Part shown: positions 17,929-27,112 of the stretch, piece by piece
Numbering within the stretch: position 1 is the stretch's first letter
Layout: each line of letters begins with the position of its first letter
Assembly (NCBI RefSeq): GCF_008386315.1
Contig: NZ_CP043808.1
Coordinates: forward strand, 2,294,001-2,358,000
Origin: Serinicoccus marinus DSM 15273
GTDB lineage: Bacteria; Actinomycetota; Actinomycetes; Actinomycetales; Dermatophilaceae
Direction: 5' to 3'
Length of the DNA: 64,000 nt
Translations under genes and position numbers: made by a program
Notes under the pieces: model-generated
Seen by the model: only the letters and a program-made list of their open reading frames with translations
Told to the model about the DNA's origin: nothing
The model's database searches: none

Positions 17929-19518
17929 AGTGGCGGGTCCCGGTGAAGTACATCGTCACCCCGGCGGCCTGCGCCGCGGCGACGACCTCCTCGTCCCGGA
18001 TCGACCCACCGGGCGCGACGACGGCCCGGACCCCCGCGTCGAGCAGCACCTGGAGGCCGTCCGCGAAGGGGAAGAAGGCATCGGAGGCAGCGACCGAGCC
18101 GGCGGCGCGCTCATCCGCCCGGCTCACCGCGAGGTGGCAGGAGTCCACCCGGTTGACCTGACCCATACCGACCCCGACGGAGGCCCCGTCGTCGGCCAGC
18201 AGGATGGCGTTGGACTTCGTGGCGCGCACCGCCCGCCAGGCGAACTGCAGGTCCGCCAGGGTGGCGTCGTCGGCAGGCTCGCCCGCGACCAGCCGCCATC
18301 GCGAGGCGTCGTCGCCGCCGTCCTCGACCTCGGCGTCGACGGCGTCCACGGCCTGCACGAGCAACCCGCCGGAGATGCTGCGCGTCTCGATGCCGCCCGA
18401 GGACGGCGAGGGGACCCGGAGCAGCCGCAGGTTCTTCTTGGCGGCGAGCACCTCCAGGGCTGCCGGCTCGAAGTCGGGGGCGACGACCACCTCGGTGAAG
18501 ACCTCGGCGACCTGGCGCGCCATCGCCTCGGTCACGGACAGGTTGGTCGCGACGATCCCGCCGAACGCCGAGACCGGGTCGCAGGCGTGTGCCTTCGCAT
18601 GGGCGTCGCCGATGTCGCTCCCGACCGCGATGCCGCACGGGTTGGCGTGCTTGATGATCGCGACCGTGGGCAGGTCGCCGTGGTCGTGGGCCGCGCGGCG
18701 GGCGGCGTCGGCGTCGACGTAGTTGTTGAAGGACATCTCCTTGCCGCCCAGCTGCTCGGCCTGCGCCAGCCCCGGGACGGTCGCGTGTCCGTCGGTGTAG
18801 AGCGCCGCGCGCTGGTGCGGGTTCTCGCCGTAACGCAGCACCGCCGCCCGGTCCCAGGTCGCGCCCATCCAGGCGGGGAAGCCGGTGCCCGAGCTGGTGT
18901 CGATCAGCACGTTGCCCATCCACGAGGCGACGGCCACGTCATACGTCGCGGTGTGCACGAAGGCGTCGGCCGCGAGCCGCTGACGCTGCTCCAGCGTGAA
19001 GCCGCCGGCGGTGATCGCGTCAAGCACCTGCGGGTATGCCGAAGGGCTGGTCACGACGGCCACGCTGCGGTGGTTCTTGGCCGCGGCGCGCACCATGGAC
19101 GGGCCGCCGATGTCGATCTGCTCGACGCACTCCTGCGCGGTGGCACCGGAGGCGACGGTGTCCGCGAAGGGGTAGAGGTTGCACACCACGAGGTCGAAGC
19201 CCTCGACGCCGAGGTCGGCGAGCTGGTCGACGTGCTCGGGGTTGGTCGTGTCCGCGAGCAGCCCGGCGTGCACGCGGGGGTGCAGCGTCTTGACGCGGCC
19301 GTCGAGGCACTCGGGGAAGCCGGTGAGCTCCTCGACGGGGTGACGGGCAGCCCGAGCCCTTCGATCCGGGCGGCCGAGCCGCCGGTGGAGACGAGGGCGA
19401 CACCCTGGTCGTGCAGAGCGTTCACGAGCTCGTCGAGCCCGCTCTTGTCGAAGACGGACACCAGCGCCCGGCGGACCGGGCGGCGCTCGTCGGTAGTGGT
19501 CGTGGTGGACGACGTCAT
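17918..19518 (-). CDS. purH: Bifunctional AICAR transformylase/IMP cyclohydrolase, frameshifted in this sequence
   Basis: About 533 residues when joined; the last two steps of IMP synthesis. The N-terminal cyclohydrolase starts [13 protein letters not shown] and has [18 protein letters not shown]; the frame then breaks near 19340 (CCCC where CCCCC is expected) and resumes as [20 protein letters not shown]. The transformylase half contains [13 protein letters not shown] (catalytic Lys-His), [11 protein letters not shown] and the C-terminal [14 protein letters not shown] 19518 follows GAGGAGCG. Everything except the single base is normal, so this is very probably an intact gene. It is downstream of purN. 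Confidence 0.9.
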
Positions 19519-19647
19519 GGGATCGCTCCTCGGGGGTTCGACGGATCTGCCTGCCGTCAGTCGACGGGTGCGGGCACCCAGGCGGGCGATGCCCACGATC
19601 GTCACTTCCCGGTGGTTGCCCACCCGCGCCAGTCGTGTGCGGCCAGT

Positions 19648-20247
19648 CTAGCCAGCCGCGGTGGTCGGCGAACCGCCCGCGACGACGGGCAGCTCGTGCA
19701 CGAGCATCTCTCGCTCGACCACCTTGATCCGCTCGTGCAGGGACTCCTCGGTGTCGTCGGGGAGCACCTCGACCGCGCGCTGGGCCAGGATCGGTCCGGT
19801 GTCGACCCCGGCGTCGACGAGGTGCAGCGTCGCGCCGCTCACCCGGACCCCGTGCGCGAGCGCGTCGCGCACCGCGTGCGCGCCGGGGAAGCTCGGCAGC
19901 AGGGCCGGGTGGGTGTTGACGACCCGGTGCGTGGCCAGGACCTGCGGACCCAGGATCTTCATGAAGCCGGCGCTGAGCACCAGGTGCGGGCGATGCTGCG
20001 CGAGCCGGTCGGCCAGCGCGGCGTCCCAGGCGTCGCGGTCCGGGTGGTCGGCCACCCGCTCGACGAAGGTCGGTATGCCCCTGGCGCGGGCCCGCGCCAA
20101 CCCCTCGATGTCCTCCCGGTCGGCGCCGACGGCGACGACGGTGACGGCATACCCCGGGTCGGCGCACGCGTCGAGGACCGCCTGGAGCAAGGTGCCCGAG
20201 CCGGAGACGAGGACGACGACGCGTGCCTGGCGCGAGGAGATGGTCAC
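19648..20247 (-). CDS. purN: Phosphoribosylglycinamide formyltransferase
   Basis: A 199-residue GAR transformylase that uses 10-formyl-THF in purine synthesis. [11 protein letters not shown] starts the Rossmann-like domain (residue 13); [15 protein letters not shown] holds the catalytic Asn-His, and [18 protein letters not shown] holds the catalytic Asp. GTG 20247 is the first reasonable start. It precedes purH with a 129-bp gap. Upstream, the gene order usual in actinobacteria (DUF6350 next) is broken by the 20.3-23.4 kb insert. Confidence 0.93.
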   Translation of the reverse strand: MTISSRQARVVVLVSGSGTLLQAVLDACADPGYAVTVVAVGADREDIEGLARARARGIPTFVERVADHPDRDAWDAALADRLAQHRPHLVLSAGFMKILGPQVLATHRVVNTHPALLPSFPGAHAVRDALAHGVRVSGATLHLVDAGVDTGPILAQRAVEVLPDDTEESLHERIKVVEREMLVHELPVVAGGSPTTAAG

Positions 20248-20481
20248 CGTGCCAGCGTAGGGGCCGTCGGGGATGAGGCGACCGAGGGAGGTGCTGCCGA
20301 CCTTCCGTGACGTCCAGGGACAAGACAGTGCTGTCGAACCTTGGGGCTGCCTCAGGGTGTCCAGGACCGTCGGCTCATGCCTCTGGTATCTTCGCGCACT
20401 TGGACCATCGGGCGGTCTGGCGAGTCCGTTGGTCCGGTGCCCACCTGGGTGATTCCGTGATCGGGGAGGGAAGGGTCCCGC
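20248..20481. other. AT-richer intergenic leader
   Basis: The gap between divergent purN and the unknown gene at 20482. It holds no ORF with a usable start. A TATCTT hexamer near 20388 could be a -10 element for the rightward gene, without a clear -35. I see nothing else. Confidence 0.3.
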
Positions 20482-20949
20482 GTGGGTAGTGCGGAAGAAG
20501 TAATAAGCGTGAAGTTGGTGGCTCAGCAGGATGAGGTTGAATCGGCTGCTTTCGGTGCGTTGCGCGAGTGGGTCGCTGAGGTGCTCGGGCGCCCGGTCTA
20601 CGGGCTGATCAGTTCTGGGGTGGGGAAGGGGCTGCGCGCGCAGATGTCGCCCGGTCATACGGCGCAGGGAGCTCGAGCGTCTCAGTTGCTCCTTGGGATT
20701 GTGGTGCGTGGAAACTTTGGTCCTGATGGGCCAGCAGGGGAACGCGAATATGTGGTCGAGACGGTTCCCGAGGTGTTTCGGACTGTGACACAGATAGGTA
20801 TCAAGACTGTCCGCGCCGGCGCGACCGGCCTGACGCTGCACATCTCGCTGGTGCCCCGGGTCGACTCTGATGGACTCCATCCTTCTCTGGAGTGGTGGCG
20901 GGAGCGTACGGCCCGGTTGCAGGCCGACATACAGGGGCTGGGTCACTGA
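20482..20949 (+). CDS. Unknown 155-residue protein in an accessory insert
   Basis: A soluble protein with no recognisable motif. A helical N-terminus (EVISVKLVAQQDEVESAAF) leads to a probable beta-rich middle and ends with WWRERTARLQADIQGLGH. The gene and its 230-bp upstream region use clearly more A/T and more rare codons (ATA, GTA, AAA, TTG) than the rest of the window, a sign of transfer. GTG 20482 has a strong GGGAGGGAAGGG site; GTG 20509 also has one (GGAAGAAG). It lies between purN and a DUF222/HNH gene, interrupting a conserved housekeeping order. Confidence 0.65.
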   Translation: MGSAEEVISVKLVAQQDEVESAAFGALREWVAEVLGRPVYGLISSGVGKGLRAQMSPGHTAQGARASQLLLGIVVRGNFGPDGPAGEREYVVETVPEVFRTVTQIGIKTVRAGATGLTLHISLVPRVDSDGLHPSLEWWRERTARLQADIQGLGH

Positions 20950-21007
20950 TCTCGGTGCGGGGCGAGACCGGGCGTGATCGGTGCTTTGACCCGCGCAACG
21001 TGGGCGC

Positions 21008-21037
21008 TTGACATTCGCACACATGTTCGATTAGACT
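21008..21037 (+). promoter_or_regulatory. SigA-type promoter with a LexA (SOS) box in its spacer
   Basis: TTGACA (21008-21013), an 18-base spacer and TAGACT (21032-21037) make a good vegetative promoter. The spacer contains TCGCACACATGTTCGA (21015-21030), one mismatch from the actinobacterial/mycobacterial LexA consensus TCGAAC-N4-GTTCGA. LexA bound here would block RNA polymerase, so the DUF222/HNH gene 38 bp downstream should be DNA-damage inducible, as reported for 13E12-type genes in Mycobacterium. Confidence 0.75.
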
Positions 21038-21918
21038 GAGGGCCAGGAGCAACGCTTCATCTGAGGGGTGAGGGCATGGCGGTCACGGCGATCGAACCGG
21101 AGGGGCGCGCGGAGGGCGCCGCGCTCGATGCCCTGGGTGTCGTGGCGGCGACCCGGGCGGGACTGGACGCACGGCTGGTGGAGGCTGCCCGGTTGGTCGT
21201 CGCGGTGACCGGTGCTGCCGTCCTGGCTCAGAAGGACTTCACCTCGGCGGACGAGCTGACCGAGGGCCAGCGCACGAAGTGGCGGGCGGAGACCAAGCGG
21301 GCCGCCTGCGCCGAGGTGCAGGCACGCCTCGGCATGGGCGTCACCGAGGCGCGGCACCTGGTGGGGATGGCCTGCGCACCGGACGGGGTGCGCACCGCGG
21401 TGCTCGGTGCGTTGGACCGTGCGGAGGTGACGTGGGACATGGTGCGATCCTTCTGGCGTCGCTGCGGCTCGCTCCAGGTCGACGACGCACTCCTGGTCGC
21501 CGAAGGCCTCTTCGGGTGTGACCCTCATGTCGTCGTGGCCGAGCGGCTGACGCCGGAGGGTGACCTGCGCGAGCGTCCCTGGCACGAGGCGGACTACGCG
21601 GCGGCGCTCGCGCGGGAGGCCGCCCGGGCCGAGGGCGTCGACGTGGCGGCCGAGCGGGAGCGCCGGAGCAAGGCCTACCAGGCCCGCCGGGCGACGATCA
21701 CCGTGCACGACGACGGCACGGCGACGCTGGAGACGACCGGCCCCGCGCTCTCGCTCATCGCCGCGCACAGCAGGGTCGAGCGGGCCGCTCGCCTGCTGCG
21801 CAAACAGGGTGATCCGCGCACCCTGGACCAGCTGCGCTCCGACGTGCTGATGGCGCTCGTCGTCCACGGACAGCTCCCGGTGCCGCAGGACGAGCCCGGC
21901 GGAGGCTACCCCCGCCCG

Positions 21919-22054
21919 CAGTCATCAGGCAGGGGTGCCCCGACCTGGGCGGGCCAGACGAGTCCGGTGGGAGCGACCCGCGCTCGCAGCCGTCAGGCAG
22001 GGTGACCCGACCCCGGGCGGGCCAGACGAGTCCGGTGGGAGCAACCCCGGCTCC
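21919..22054 (+). repeat. Two tandem copies of a 68-bp unit
   Basis: Copies at 21919-21986 and 21987-22054 share a core of identical bases (GGGCCAGACGAGTCCGGTGG and flanks) with scattered differences elsewhere. The period is not a multiple of three, so copy-number change shifts the DUF222/HNH reading frame. They lie exactly where the frame is lost. Confidence 0.75.
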
Positions 22055-22267
22055 GGTCCCTCGTCCAGGGACGAGGTGGCCGGATCTCCCGACGGGTGGG
22101 CGGACCTGCTGACACCCGACCTCGAGGGCATCGCGCGGGTCGTGAGCGGTATGCCGACCGTCGAGCTGCAGGTGGTCGTCCCCTGGGACGCGCTCGCCGG
22201 CAGGCCTGCCTGCACACCTGCGCCCCAACGGTGAAACAGGGACCGAGGGACGTGAGCAGCGACCGGG

Positions 22268-22401
22268 CAGACACGTGCCATGGAGAGGACTCTGACCACC
22301 CCGACCGGCCCGGACCACCATGTCCCGCATCCGACAGACACGTGCGACGGGCAGGACTCTGCCTTCGCCGGCGCCGACGATCATGGCCCCGGCGGACGAC
22401 A
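22268..22401 (+). repeat. Two diverged copies of a 67-bp unit
   Basis: Copies starting at 22268 and 22335 share CAGACACGTGC and GGACTCTG at equal offsets, with weaker similarity between. The unit is out of frame and sits in the linker just before the HNH part. Confidence 0.55.
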
Positions 22402-23392
22402 GGGGGTGGGATTGGTGCTCGGGCGGCATCCGGCCTACCTCTCGCCCGGGCAGATCCGGGAGCTGGCGCTGACGCCTGGCACCACCCTGGCCCGACTGCT
22501 GACCGACCCGGCCGACGGGCGGCTGATCGAGCGGTCCATCGCCGCATACCGGCCCGACGCGGCCATGCGCCGACAGGTCCTCGCCGCCGACGTGTTCTCC
22601 CGGGCACCGGGCACGCGCCAACCGGGCGCCGTGTGCGAGCTGGACCACGTCACACCCTGGGCTCCGGAGGGGCCCGGCGGACCGACGTCAGAGACCAACC
22701 TCGTCGCGCTCGCCAAGTCGCCACACCAGCTCAAGACGCTCGGGAGGGCGCTCGCCCAGATCAACGACCTGCGCGACCTCACCTGGACCACGCTGCTCGG
22801 CCAGCGCGAGACCACCCGGGTGCACGACTACCGACAGCACGGCGCCGGCCCGGGCCGTGTCTCGACTGCATCCCGCACCGGCCAGCCGGGCGACGAGGGT
22901 GCCGATCGGTGGGCGACGGGACAGACCGCACCGGAGGGGACTGCCGCACCTGACCTGGCCGCTGCGCTCGACCGGACCGCACCGCTGGACGCTGCCCGCG
23001 GTGACGAGCACCCGGCGCAGCGGCAGGACCTGCACGCACGGCGCGACCTGCTGAACCGCGCCGTCTACGCCGCTCTCGCGCACCGCGGCCCGGGTGCCTT
23101 CCTCACCGACGCCGACGACCACCCCGGGACCGGCGAGCACGGCGGCCCGCTGTCCGGCTGGATGTGGGTCACCCGCACCCAGTCCGGTCGCCGCCGGGAC
23201 GGCGCAGCGCCCGACACCCCGACGACAGAGGCTGTCCTCGGCCTGGACGGGACAGACACAGCGCATCCGACGTCGGGAGCCGACCAGGGCGTCCGCGCCG
23301 AGGACCGGCGCGGACCCGGTCGGCCCGCCGCGGACCGCGCGACCGGCGCGACCGGATGGCGCACCTCACCCGGAAAGCCCCCACCCTTCTGA

Positions 23393-24688
23393 TCAGAGGC
23401 GGCGACGGCTCAGGTGGAGCACGGTCAGCACCAGCAGGCCGCCCGCGACCAGCTCGGCCAGCAACAGGCCGGACGTGCGCCACGCCTCGACACCGATCGT
23501 GCCGAGCAGCCCGGGCGTGAGGCCACCCGTCGCCAGCCAGGACAGGACGAGGACCACCAGGGCCACCGCGGTGCACGAGGCGAGCATGATCTGCGCCTTG
23601 GTCCACCAGGTCGCCAGCCGCGAGGCCGAGCCGGCCGCGCGGTAGCCCAGCCATCCCCCGGCGACCAGCGGCACCAGCGCCATGGCCCAGATCCCCGGCG
23701 GCATGGCCCCGGGCTCGGGCAGCGCACCGAGGACCGGGAGCACCGGCAGGTCGCCGGCGGTCGTCTCGCCCCAGCCGACGTGCACCGTGCCCACGGTGAC
23801 CCCCGACCCGGTGGTCCACCCCAGCGCCCACACCATGAGGTTGGGCAGGGCGAGCAGCTGGCCCACCGTGAGCACGACGGTGCCGACCAGCCCGGCGTCG
23901 AGCGAGCCGTAGAGGGTGAGGATGCGCTCGCCCCGCAGCAGGAGCAGGCCGAGCACGAGCAGGAAGGAGACGGCGACCAGCCCGACGAGGACCTCCACGA
24001 CGGGCGGCAGTGCGCGGCGCACGAGCACCGGGGTGCGTGCCTCGAGGAAGGCGAGACCGGCGTCCACCACCGGATGCTCCTCGCGCCGGTGCTCCCCCCA
24101 CCAGACGAGACCGAGGGCCACGAGCGGCACGAGCACGACGCCGGGCACCAGGGTGGCCAGGCGCACCGGCGCGAGCCCGAAGCTGGCGGTGTGCGCCACG
24201 ATCAGCCCCGCGACGACATAGCCCACGACGAAGGCCGTGCCGTCGGACCCGCCCAGCGCGCTCCACGCCGTGCGCCACCCCCCGATCCGGGGCACACGGG
24301 CGGTGAGGTGGTGCCGGCTGAGGACGACCTGGCGCGCGGCATACCAGCAGAGCGCGAGGAAGAGCGCCGTGAGGAGCAGCGGGGCGATCACGACCTCGGC
24401 GGCGGGCGTGCGCACCGCGGCGCGATGCGCGAGCGCCCACACGTCGACCCCCACGCCGACCGTCTGCCAGAAGCTCGCGGTGCCCCGTTGCTCGACCACC
24501 CACGCCAGGACCGTCGGGAGCACGACGACGAGCACGCCCAGCAGGACGCACACGACCCCGGCCACCCCTGCCCCGAGCAGCTCCCCGAGGCGCCGGACGG
24601 TCAACGTCGGACCGCGCCCCGGGATCTCCTCCCGCGACGCGGCACCCTCGGATCGCCCGCCACTCCTGGCCCGCTCCACCACAGTCAT
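23393..24688 (-). CDS. DUF6350 polytopic membrane protein
   Basis: A 431-residue protein with about ten to twelve hydrophobic helices, beginning after a 45-residue polar N-terminus (LTVRRLGELLGAGVAGVVCVL). It matches the DUF6350 family, some members of which are called cell-division protein PerM, that lies between sucD and purN in many actinobacteria. Its role is unknown; the synteny with purine and TCA genes gives no clear hint. ATG 24688 (MTVVERARSGG) or ATG 24697 is the likely start; the frame continues upstream into the sucD terminator. Confidence 0.7.
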   Translation of the reverse strand: MTVVERARSGGRSEGAASREEIPGRGPTLTVRRLGELLGAGVAGVVCVLLGVLVVVLPTVLAWVVEQRGTASFWQTVGVGVDVWALAHRAAVRTPAAEVVIAPLLLTALFLALCWYAARQVVLSRHHLTARVPRIGGWRTAWSALGGSDGTAFVVGYVVAGLIVAHTASFGLAPVRLATLVPGVVLVPLVALGLVWWGEHRREEHPVVDAGLAFLEARTPVLVRRALPPVVEVLVGLVAVSFLLVLGLLLLRGERILTLYGSLDAGLVGTVVLTVGQLLALPNLMVWALGWTTGSGVTVGTVHVGWGETTAGDLPVLPVLGALPEPGAMPPGIWAMALVPLVAGGWLGYRAAGSASRLATWWTKAQIMLASCTAVALVVLVLSWLATGGLTPGLLGTIGVEAWRTSGLLLAELVAGGLLVLTVLHLSRRRL

Positions 24689-24770
24689 CGCCTCCATGGT
24701 CACGGACGGGGCGCGGAGCCACGGGGAGGCGCGCCGACCGGACAGCCTTGCGCCTGCCCCCGCCATGACA

Positions 24771-24814
24771 GAACACCCCTTGCGTCCGGTCGGTGCCGGA
24801 CCCAAGGGGTGTTC
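24771..24814 (-). terminator. Terminator of sucC-sucD
   Basis: A 12-bp outer stem (GAACACCCCTTG with CAAGGGGTGTTC) and a 5-bp inner stem (TCCGG/CCGGA) directly follow the sucD stop. T-poor on the downstream side, as usual in GC-rich genomes. It separates the sucCD transcript from the DUF6350 gene. Confidence 0.8.
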
Positions 24815-24829
24815 GTTCGAGCAGGTGCG

Positions 24830-25721
24830 TCAGCCCAGGCCGGCGATGATCTCCTTCATCAGCTCGGCGGTCTCGGAGGGCGTCTTGCCGACCTTGACCC
24901 CGGCGGCCTCGAGGGCCTCCTTCTTGGCCTCGGCGGTGCCGCTGGAGCCGGAGACGATCGCGCCGGCGTGGCCCATCGTCTTGCCCTCGGGCGCGGTGAA
25001 GCCGGCGACGTAGCCGACGACCGGCTTGGTGACGTTGTCCTTGATGTAGGCCGCGGCCCGCTCCTCGGCGTCGCCGCCGATCTCACCGATCATGACGATC
25101 GCCTCGGTGTCGGGGTCGTCCTGGAAGGCCTGCAGGCAGTCGATGTGGGTGGTCCCGATGATCGGGTCACCGCCGATACCCACCGCGGTGGTGAAGCCGA
25201 TCTCCTTGAGCTCGTACATCATCTGGTAGGTCAGCGTGCCCGACTTCGACACCAGGCCGATGCGGCCGGGCCCGGTGATGTCGGCGGGGATGATGCCGGC
25301 GTTGGACTGTTCCGGGCTGATGAGCCCCGGGCAGTTGGGGCCGATGATCCGGGTGCCGCCCTGCGCCTGGGCGTAGGCGAAGAACTCCGCGGTGTCCTGC
25401 ACCGGCACGCCCTCGGTGATCACGACGGCCAGCGGCATACCGGCGTCGACCGCCTCGATCACGGCCGCCTTGGTGAAGGCCGGCGGCACGAAGAGCACGG
25501 AGACGTTCGCGCCGGTCGCCTCCATCGCCTCGGACACCGAGCCGAAGACCGGCACCTGCACGCCGTCCTCGAAGTCCACGGTCTGCCCGGCCTTGCGCGG
25601 GTTGACCCCGCCCACGACGCGGGTGCCCGAGCGCAGCATCCGCTGCGTGTGCTTCATGCCCTCGGAGCCGGTCATGCCCTGCACGATGACGGCGGAGTCG
25701 TTGTTCAGAAAGATCGCCATG
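24830..25721 (-). CDS. sucD: Succinate-CoA ligase, alpha subunit
   Basis: A 296-residue CoA-binding subunit of succinyl-CoA synthetase (TCA cycle). [17 protein letters not shown] binds CoA near residue 13; [12 protein letters not shown] is near 120, and the phosphorylated histidine lies in [14 protein letters not shown] near 245. Start ATG 25721 after an A/G-rich leader. It follows sucC with a 39-bp gap and ends at a strong hairpin. Confidence 0.96.
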
Positions 25722-25760
25722 GTGGTCTCTTCTTCTTCCTTCGTATGTCGTTGTCGCAGG

Positions 25761-26942
25761 TCAGCCGGCGGCCAGCTCGGCGGCCTTGCGGGCGGCGCCG
25801 TCCATGGTCTCCTCGATGGTGACCAGCGGGTGGGCGGCCTCGGCGAGGATGGCGCGGCCCTCCTCGACGTTGTTGCCGTCGAGCCGGACCACGAGCGGCT
25901 TGGTGGCGTCGTCACCGAGGATCTCCAAGGCCTTGACGATGCCGTTGGCCACCGCGTCGCAGGCGGTGATCCCGCCGAAGACGTTGACGAAGACCGACTT
26001 CACCTGCTCGTCGCCGAGGATGACGTCGAGCCCGTTGCTCATGACCTCCGCGGAGGCACCGCCGCCGATGTCGAGGAAGTTGGCCGGCTTCGCCGTGCCA
26101 CCGGTGTGGTCCTCGCCGGCGTACGCCACGACGTCGAGGGTCGACATGACCAGACCGGCGCCGTTGCCGATGATGCCGACGTTGCCGTCGAGCTTGACGT
26201 AGTTGAGGCCCAGTCCCTTGGCCTTGTTCTCCAGCGGGTCGGCGGAGGCGGCGTCCTCGAGGGCGGCGTGGTCCTCGTGCCGGAAGTCGGCGTTGCCGTC
26301 GAGGGTGACCTTGCCGTCCAGCGCCAGGATCGTGCCGTCCTCGGTCTTGACGAGGGGGTTCACCTCGACGAGCGTGGCGTCCTCGTTCTTGTAGACGTCC
26401 CACAGCCGGATGAGGACCGGGGCGATCGCGTCGACGTCACCGGTGTCGAAGCCGGCCTGCTCGGCGATCTCGCGGGCCTTCGCGTCGTCGATGCCGGTGT
26501 TGGCATCGACCGCGACCCGGGCCAGGGCCTCGGGGCGCTCCTCGGCGAGCGTCTCGATGTCCATGCCGCCCTCCTTGCTGCACATGGCGAGCAGCGAGCG
26601 GTTGGTGCGGTCGAGCAGCAGGGAGAAGTAGTACTCCTCGGCGATCTTGGCGCCCTGGGCGATCATCACCGCGCCCACGGTGTGGCCCTTGATGTCCATG
26701 CCGAGAATCTGCTCGGCGGCCTCGACGGCCTCCTCGGGGCTCTTGGCGAGCTTGACGCCGCCGGCCTTGCCCCGGCCGCCGACCTTGACCTGCGCCTTGA
26801 CGACCACGACGCCGCCGCTGTCGGCGCCGACCCGCTCGGCCGCGGGGCCCGCCTCGGACGCCTCGGTCACGACCTCGGCCGCGAGCACGGGCACGCCGTG
26901 CTTCTCGAACAGGTCACGTGCCTGGTACTCGAACAGATCCAC
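25761..26942 (-). CDS. sucC: Succinate-CoA ligase, ADP-forming, beta subunit
   Basis: A 393-residue ATP-grasp subunit of succinyl-CoA synthetase. The N-terminal [19 protein letters not shown], the ATP-grasp residues in [26 protein letters not shown] (metal site) and [17 protein letters not shown] are all in place. GTG 26942 is the start. It is transcribed with sucD. Upstream lies pcrA in the same direction, with a 170-bp gap. Confidence 0.96.
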   Translation of the reverse strand: MDLFEYQARDLFEKHGVPVLAAEVVTEASEAGPAAERVGADSGGVVVVKAQVKVGGRGKAGGVKLAKSPEEAVEAAEQILGMDIKGHTVGAVMIAQGAKIAEEYYFSLLLDRTNRSLLAMCSKEGGMDIETLAEERPEALARVAVDANTGIDDAKAREIAEQAGFDTGDVDAIAPVLIRLWDVYKNEDATLVEVNPLVKTEDGTILALDGKVTLDGNADFRHEDHAALEDAASADPLENKAKGLGLNYVKLDGNVGIIGNGAGLVMSTLDVVAYAGEDHTGGTAKPANFLDIGGGASAEVMSNGLDVILGDEQVKSVFVNVFGGITACDAVANGIVKALEILGDDATKPLVVRLDGNNVEEGRAILAEAAHPLVTIEETMDGAARKAAELAAG

Positions 26943-27112
26943 AGTTGGGCTTCCCGTCTGTCGATGGTGGTTCCGGTATGCCGGTGCTCACCGCTCGACC
27001 GCGCCCTGGGCGCCGTCGGCGGCACTGCGTCGCACACTATCGCAGCGGCCGAAAGAGGCCCGCGCCAGCATCGAGCGGATCCCGTGCGTGGTGGGCGAAC
27101 ATCCTGGGTCCG

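Larger units (their letters stand above)
21076..23392 (+). pseudogene. DUF222/HNH endonuclease (13E12-repeat family), disrupted
   Basis: The N-terminal DUF222 domain is open from ATG 21076 to 22005 (309 codons; EARHLVGMACAPDGVRTAV, DMVRSFWRRCG). The linker then changes frame, and matching sequence resumes in another frame at about 22080 (WADLLTPDLEGIARVV, VELQVVVPWDALAG). In that frame stops occur at 22232 and 22250, before the HNH part (PAYLSPGQIRELAL, then VCELDHVTPW and NLVALAKSPHQLKT) runs to 23392. The CxxxxC and HH zinc/metal residues of classic members are replaced (SRAPGT, KSPHQ). Two pairs of out-of-frame tandem repeats lie at the break points. It may be a pseudogene, two separate products, or partly sequence error. 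Confidence 0.7.

Noticed and set aside
17222..19651. An 809-codon open frame opposite purH and the transporter
   Set aside because: Antisense shadow; no motif, and PurH motifs lie on the other strand.
21919..22054. CRISPR-like repeats
   Set aside because: Only two imperfect copies directly abutting, with no spacers and within a coding frame; a tandem duplication fits better.
22280..23392. HNH part as an independent active nuclease gene
   Set aside because: The ATG at 22280 lies inside repeat sequence without a good ribosome-binding site, and residues expected for zinc binding and catalysis are replaced, so I kept it as the tail of the disrupted DUF222 gene.
23414..25822. An 802-codon open frame opposite DUF6350 and sucD
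   Set aside because: Antisense shadow of SucD and a membrane protein; composition Gln/His/Asp/Arg-rich without hydrophobic core.
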